NCBI RefSeq assembly: GCF_964355755.1
Contig: NC_092676.1
Location: forward strand, 5,934,288-5,998,287
Reading direction: 5' to 3'
Source: Antedon mediterranea
Taxonomy: Eukaryota; Echinodermata; Crinoidea; Comatulida; Antedonidae
Length of the DNA: 64,000 bases
This document shows, one piece after another, positions 58,297-64,000 of the stretch. Position 1 is the first letter of the stretch. Every line of letters starts with the position of its first letter. Position numbers and translations under genes: made by a program. Under the pieces are notes generated by a model. The model worked only from the letters and a program-made list of their open reading frames with translations, was not told where the DNA came from and did not search any database.

Positions 58297-58985
58297 TTAA
58301 AGATGTATTGTCCCTTGAAACACACAAAAAATGAAGGTCAAAATATACTAAATTTTAATTGGCCATATCAAAGTAATATTAAAGTTATTCACTTTAAGTC
58401 GAAAATTCGAGACAAAAACAACAATTTTACGTAATTAATAGCTAAATTAATTTGAAATTACATTTCGTCTGGAAATGAAAAGTAAACAAAGATTTTAAAC
58501 CATGAGTATACATTATGCATGATGCTAATTAGGATTGTTTACAACTTGTCACTGTTGAGAGGGTGCACTGTTTTCACACAGATCGCGAGGAAGTGTTATG
58601 ATTATGCATACAGAGTAGCCAAATATGCGCATTGCACTATGAAATATGTTTTGATCGAAAGCTTTGACTAGAAGTCAAAGTTATTTTTTTAACCAAAAAA
58701 CGTCTGTATTTCAGTTAAATAAATTTTTTTTCGACTATTTTTTGGTGAAAGTTTTTTTTTTTTATCTTATGTGGGTTCATCCCACTTTTATTTCCATACA
58801 ACTGTTCTCTTTACATATATTTTTCACTATACACTATACATATCATTATATTTACAATTACAAAAAAAAGTTGGAAAAAGATGAAAGTTAATAACTATTA
58901 TAATACTTCAAAATGACCCACTTTTTTTCGAAATCTTTTTATTTTTATTTTTTTGGAATTTGACAAAGGGACAATACATCTTTAA
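58297..58985. mobile_element. TTAA-flanked MITE, longest copy
   Basis: Ends are TTAAAGATGTATTGTCCC and GGGACAATACATCTTTAA. The interior matches 54239-54780 inverted, plus an extra T-rich insertion at about 58755-58885. The minisatellite at 58987 begins immediately at its right end. Confidence 0.78.
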
Positions 58986-58986
58986 C

Positions 58987-60110
58987 GAATCGATGTGGAC
59001 AAACCAGATCCATTGCGGATGCCGAGGTACATTTACGTTGTTAACCAGTCAATGTGAATAAACCAGATCCACTGCGGATGCAGAGGTACATTTACGTTGT
59101 TATCCAGTCGATGTGGATAAACCAGATCCACTGCGGATGCCGAGGTACATTTACGTTGTTATCCAGTCGATGTGGATAAACCAGATCCACTGCGGATGCC
59201 GAGGTACATTTACGTTGTTATCCAGTCGATGTAGATAACCAGATCCACTGCGGATGCCGAGGTATATTTACGTTGTTATCCAGTCGATGTGGATAAACCA
59301 GATCCACTGCGGATGCCGAGGTACATTTACGTTGTTATCCAGTCAATGTGAATAAACCAGATCCACTGCGGGTGCCGAGGTATATTTACGTTGTTAACCT
59401 GTCGATAGGGATAAATCAGATCCACTGCAGACGCCGAGGTACATTTACGTTGTTAAACCGTCGATGCGGATTTAAACCAGATTCACTGCGGATGCCGAGG
59501 TACATTTACGTTGTTAACCGTTCCATAGGGATAAACCAGATCCACAGCGGATGCCGATGTACATTTACGTTGTTAACCAGTCGATGTGGATAAACCAGAT
59601 CCACTGCGGATGCCGAGGTACATTTACGTTGTTAAACAGTCGATGTGGATTTAAACCAGATTCACTGCAGACGCCGAGGTACATTTACGTTGTTAAACAG
59701 TCGATGTGGATTTATACCAGATCCACTGCGGATGCCGAGGTACATTTACGTTGTTAAACAGTCGATGTGGATTTAAACCAGATCCACGCGGATTCCGAGG
59801 TACATTTACGTTGTTAACCAGTCGATGTGGATTTAAACCAGATTCACTGCGGATGCCGAGGTACATTTACGTTGTTAACCGTTCCATAGGGATAAACCAG
59901 ATCCACAGCGGATGCCGATGTACATTTACGTTGTTAACCAGTCGATGTGGATAAACCAGATCCACTGCGGGTGCCGAGGTATATTTACGTTGTTAACCAT
60001 AAATTGGGTAAACAAGATTCACTGCGGATGCCGAGGTACATTTACGTTATCAACCAGTCAATGCGGTTACCGGTAAATCAAATCCGCTGCGGATGCTGTG
60101 GTGCATTTAC
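58987..60110. repeat. Minisatellite, 59-62 bp unit, about 19 copies
   Basis: The unit contains CAGTCGATGTGGATAAACC, AGATCCACTGCGGATGCCGAGG and TACATTTACGTTGTTA. Some units carry TTTAAACC. Open plus-strand frames arise from the repeat and shift with unit length. Confidence 0.93.
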
Positions 60111-60259
60111 ATTAATCTACCCCTATTATTAGGGGACACATTTTTTACCCTCAAATGGTTCTATTTTTTTAATCCATTCGCTGCATCAACACTAAACATT
60201 AGAGAATGTTATATAAACATGCATAAACACACACAATGGTCATGTGCCCACTAATCAAT

Positions 60260-60445
60260 GTTAAGCGTGGTTCCCACTAGCGACGCAACGCAAGGACGTA
60301 ACGCAACGCAAGTGAATTGACCAATCACAAGCGATGGCTTATTCGCTTGTGATTGCTAACTGTCTATAACTTCGCTTGTCATTGGTTAAAACGCTTGCGT
60401 TGCGTTTACATTCTTGCGTTACGTTCTAGTGGGAACCAAGCTTAA
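60260..60445. mobile_element. TTAA MITE of the GACGCAACGCA family, intact
   Basis: TTAAGCGTGGTTCCCACTAG at the left and GTGGGAACCAAGCTTAA at the right. The interior CAATCACAAGCGATGGCTTATTC is nearly the exact reverse complement of 62038-62227. Confidence 0.82.
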
Positions 60446-60811
60446 AGCTTATTCGAAAAGTCGCGTGTAATTGGTCTTCGTCGTCCTTGTCAGGTTTATT
60501 GCTGGGAACAAAGCTTAAGCAGTAGCACTTAAAGCAAAGTGCAACTAAGTACGTCACTGTATTGTTGTGATTCAATATTTCAACTCAATTTCAACCAGTC
60601 TTTCATTGTTCTTTATTGTGTACAATGTCCTTAATTCGTGCGGAACGCATACCACACCTACACCCAGTACTAAAACACTATTGCATTCTAGCATAACGTC
60701 TCTATCATTATTATAATAGTTCTAGTCGCTTGATAATCCCTTCGGGTTGATAGGCATAGGCTCACCAGTTGGGATTCTAGCGTAGCCATATTAACAACAA
60801 TTTCTTACAAA
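60446..60811. other. 5' flank of the NXPE gene
   Basis: Presumed promoter and 5' UTR. No TATA box stands out, and no other coding sequence is seen. Confidence 0.35.
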
Positions 60812-63632
60812 ATGAAAGAAGTGAAGGCACTCGTTACTATTTGCCTGATGATTATGGTTTTAATGTTGTTTTATTTGAATTCAAACACGGTGGTAAGTTT
60901 CATTCAATGATTTTATTTATATATATATTTTTTTTCTATTTAAAAAAAAATTAAAGATATATTGTCCCCCAAAAGTAATGAAAAATAAAGATGGATCTCC
61001 ACAAAGATTTATAAAATTAGACTTTTAATGGATCATTTACAGTTTCTATTAAGTTACACACTTGAAATAAAATGATTTCACGTATAAAAAGACAAAATAA
61101 TCAGTTCAATTTAACCAAAAACTGTCTGACAATTTGACTGTTTTTCATTAGATTAGGCCTACAGTTTTTTCAGGTAAATAATTTTTTTTAGCGATCCAAT
61201 CTTTGGTCAAAGTGAATAACTATTATGGGACATTAAAATGGCATATTCAACAACAAAAATTACAACAAAAAAAAATTAATGGGGGACAATATATCTAAGT
61301 AGGGCCTAATTGTAATACATACATTACATAGGTATTTAGGTGAAAACGGAAAGTCTGTGATCAATGGAGAGCCCTAACACACAAGTAATGGAATATTAAG
61401 TCGAGCCTTATGCTTTTATGTAAAAGTGGTGAATGAAAACGGTGCTATCGCGTAGGCCTACTTGTAGACTTGCTCTAAGTCTGTATTTATTGTCTTTTTT
61501 TATGTCATTCCACACGTCGTCGTTTTGATTTTTGTCTGAGTATCCAAACTCAAGTAATACACGTATGAAACGCCATAAGTGCAAAAATATTTATATTTTT
61601 ACTAATATTAAGACAACACTCCGTCTGGAGCCAAGACTAGCCTACTTGATAAACGCATATAGCATGTATAAATGTTTAAAAACAATGTTAATACGAGTAA
61701 TGTACACACATTGTAATAAGAAAATATTGTTAATTAACTTTTTTTAAATTAAAAAGCTATTTATATGGATAAAACGAAATAGATACATACTGTAAATAAA
61801 ATAATGTTACGGTCCAGTGAACACATCTAGCTCGTGTGCACTTTAAAGAACCTAGTACATCGTTCGAGACGAGTAGGGGGTTACCCCGGTGTACTAGTAC
61901 ATCACAGCCACCGATCACCAACTGGGCCCTCTGGGAGACCAGTCTGTGACTGAAGAGGTTACCCGGTATAAATATATATTTCAATCAATCAATGAAAAGG
62001 AGAACACAACTAGCATGTATGAATGATTAAAGACGTAAAGCTTGGTTCCCACTAGAACGCAACGCAAGGACGTAAACGCAACGCAAGCGTTTTAACCAAT
62101 GACAAGCGAAGTTATAGACAGTTTAGCAATCACAAGCGAATAAGCCATCGCTTGTGATTGGTCAATTCACTTGCGTTGCGTTACGTCCTTGCGTTGCGTC
62201 GCTAGTGGCCCGGGAACCACGCTTAACAAACTCAATGTTAATTTTAAGGTTAATTAACTATTACAAAATAAAAGCTAAACTGTGTTTGTAGGCCTATATA
62301 AACATTTAAACACAATGTTAATAGATACATTTAAATATATGTAAAGAGTTGTACTACATGACATATTAAGAAAAACATACTGTGTAAATTAAAGTGGGAC
62401 GAACCCAAGACAAAGACAAATACCGTTCCTGCTCTCAGTCATTCATCCAAACAAAATGTCGCGACAAGTTCACTAAAAATGTCTTCAATACGTATCTGCC
62501 GAATCGGTTTGTAAGTGAACGAATGGACTGGTATGTGAAACTGACTGTATTATTAAGTTTATCCTATTCTTTATCACTGTGCTCAAGTAGTATACCAAAT
62601 ACGATCCCGTTTAACACTGTTCTCAACTATAGTCATTTTGGTATACTTGAGCACAGTGATAAAGAATAGGATAAACTTAACAATATACAACAAATAGCAT
62701 TAATGTACGACTCCAGTTTAACACTGTTCTCAACTATAGTCATTTTGGTATACTTGAAAATGAATATATTTTTCAAATTTTATTATTAATTATATTTCCT
62801 TATTAATTACATTATTATTATTACAAATTATTGGCCTATTTCCTAAAATTACTTATTGTTGAATAAATACATTGTATTTTCAGAAAGTTGCAGACAGTAA
62901 AAACAGGTTCGACGCGAGAAACTATTATTTTGCAACTAGTCTTAATAATGATAGTAGTGAGTCTACATATAGAATTCATATACCAACGTATGATTCCTTA
63001 GCCAATCAGATTCCCATTGAAATCCCACAATTCAACAGCAATGGAGTAGGTTCAATGGGATATACCGACTCTAGTAAAAGTACCTTCCATTTAAAAGACG
63101 ATAAGGATATCCACGTCGGTGATTTGTTTAGTATTATCATCGAATCACGTGACAAAAACGGACGACATCGTGTTCTTGGCGGCGACTTTTGGTACGCGAC
63201 GATCAAAATCGGATACTGCTCCACGGCGGGAAAGATTTTAGACTTTAAAAATGGTACATACGAAGTGGTTTTCTTTGCTGCTTGTCCGGGTAGAGTAGAT
63301 GTAAGTATCATATTGGTCCATACCGTAGAGTCGGTCCACTTCTATAAAAACACGATCTGGCCTATGGAGGATCGAAAACTATGGAACGCTACATATAAAT
63401 TAGGAGATAAAGAAGAATATGGAATATGTCGGATGCATAACATCGGAGTGTGGGAGAACCAATGCGAGTATCCTCATCCGACAGCGTTGGGTGGTACTCT
63501 GATGCTGTGTGATGCGCCACCAACTCTACCATGCTCATCTTTACTTGGTATACGGTCAAAAGGTGATGAAAAAGAATTATTGGCCAAGGAATACACATCA
63601 CTATTGAAACGCTACAAAGATCTGTTCAAAGT
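60812..63632 (+). CDS. NXPE-family protein (5' part; continues beyond window)
   Basis: Exon 1 is 60812-60892 (27 codons, phase 0). Exon 2 is 62884-63632 (749 nt, leaving phase 2), with a GTAAGT donor at 63633. Exon 1 encodes a short cytoplasmic start and one hydrophobic stretch (VTICLMIMVLMLFYL), a type II signal anchor. Exon 2 carries the NXPE region: HVGDLFSIIIESRDKNG, GGDFWYATIKIG, NGTYEVVFFAACPGRVDVSI, LVHTVESVHF, and a Cys-rich end with CEYPHPTALGG and PPTLPCSSLLG. The C-terminal part lies outside. NXPE proteins are Golgi or secreted; family members have been linked to sialic-acid modification of mucins, so a glycan-related role is plausible but inferred. The stop read directly after GTG at 63631 is intronic. 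Intron 1 holds MITEs and a hairpin. Confidence 0.82.
60951..61300. mobile_element. TTAA MITE, slightly degraded right end
   Basis: Starts TTAAAGATATATTGTCCCCC and ends GGGGGACAATATATCTAAG. Same family as 49351-49690. It lies in intron 1 of the NXPE gene. Confidence 0.72.
61800..61995 (+). mobile_element. Possible retroelement 3' end
   Basis: A relatively GC-rich block (ACCCCGGTGTACTAGTACATCACAGCC) runs into TTTCAATCAATCAATG, resembling a LINE/SINE 3' tail. No coding part is visible. Confidence 0.35.
62038..62227. mobile_element. TTAA MITE of the GACGCAACGCA family, inverted copy
   Basis: Starts AAAGCTTGGTTCCCACTAG and ends GGGAACCACGCTTAA. It is the reverse complement of 60260-60445 with a few changes (a CCCG insertion near the right end). 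NXPE intron 1. Confidence 0.82.
62553..62680. repeat. Long perfect-type hairpin
   Basis: TTAAGTTTATCCTATTCTTTATCACTG... at 62553-62598 pairs with 62636-62680 over about 45 bp, with one small bulge and a 37-bp loop. The loop-proximal 40 bp (TTTAACACTGTTCTCAACTA...) is repeated directly at about 62717-62757. Confidence 0.85.
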
Positions 63633-64000
63633 GTAAGTTTAATTAAATTGTATTAATCAGATCTTTATTTGAAGTAAGATGCGTTTCAAACCATACTCAT
63701 TATTGATTCAGGCTTCATCTTCTAAAGCCAGCGAGTCGCCCAATGACAAGCCACTGTTCAATCCATCGCTTGTGATTGGGCAAATAATTTGCGTTACGTC
63801 CTTGCGTTGCGTCGCTATTCATTTATTCATTCAGGCTTATCGCCTGACTTTATTTACTTTAGGCCTTTGGCCCCTAGTAATTAACAAAACAATAATTACA
63901 TTGAAAAATAAAGCAATTTATGGTCACAAGATAAATGAATTAATTAATTTCGTTCTCTAAGCAAAACATATATCTTAACTTATAAGCATGATAAATATAT
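63633..64000. other. NXPE intron 2 (start), with MITE fragment
   Basis: At about 63735-63821 there is a partial GACGCAACGCA-family MITE (CCATCGCTTGTGATTGGGCA ... GTCCTTGCGTTGCGTCGCTA). No further NXPE exon is visible before the window ends. Confidence 0.5.

Noticed and set aside
59348-60132. Plus-strand open frames repeating CRGTFTLL/PRYIYVVN
   Set aside because: By-product of the 59-62 bp minisatellite; the frame changes between units.
62394-62669. Plus-strand open frame of 91 aa in NXPE intron 1
   Set aside because: Half of it is the 45-bp hairpin, and no domain or splice support is seen.

Overview
The window is metazoan nuclear DNA. Its genes are split by many short, AT-rich introns with GT-AG (occasionally GC-AG) ends. 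The products are secreted or Golgi-type animal proteins: CUB repeats, arylsulfatase, PAN/Apple plus fibrinogen-related, PAN/Apple plus a Cys-pair repeat array, and NXPE. LINE, SINE, MITE and minisatellite sequence fills the gaps. This gene mix and the very frequent octamer TAGGCCTA suggest a marine deuterostome invertebrate, most likely an echinoderm. That is inference from content; the species is not identifiable here.

Layout. (1) 1-5539 (+): 3' part of CUB gene A, 18 exons. (2) 5.5-13.9 kb: LINE fragments, an orphan arylsulfatase exon, and a 29-30 bp minisatellite between diverged inverted arms. (3) 13,931-23,787 (+): complete CUB gene B, 29 exons, about 1,853 aa, 15 CUB domains. Its last 18 exons are a near-identical copy of gene A. 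(4) 24,080-37,419 (-): a seven-exon arylsulfatase, convergent with CUB gene B and full of MITE/SINE/LINE debris. (5) 38,436-40,702 (-): a four-exon PAN/EGF-like/fibrinogen-related gene. (6) About 41.2-47.2 kb: a giant inverted-repeat (foldback) element carrying a broken CXC-type gene, a LINE 3' end and a 55-bp hAT-like micro-MITE. (7) 48,946-57,910 (-): an 11-exon gene with a PAN domain and nine two-cysteine repeats. (8) 58.3-60.1 kb: a TTAA MITE and a 59-bp minisatellite. (9) 60,812 to beyond the window (+): 5' part of an NXPE-family gene.

The exon models were joined by hand from splice sites and reading phase. The four complete models (5562, 1548, 1197 and 3168 nt) are each divisible by three with one terminal stop, which strongly supports them. 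The genes do not form an operon. Their shared theme is the extracellular matrix or cell surface: calcium-binding or adhesive CUB, PAN and FReD modules, a sulfated-glycan hydrolase, and a probable glycan-modifying NXPE protein. The most unusual items are the PAN plus nine-repeat protein, the foldback element with an autonomous-looking gene partly copied into its own arms, a LINE that appears to supply a splice acceptor, GC-AG introns (one with a tandemly repeated donor), and MITE insertions whose empty sites can be read in the same window.
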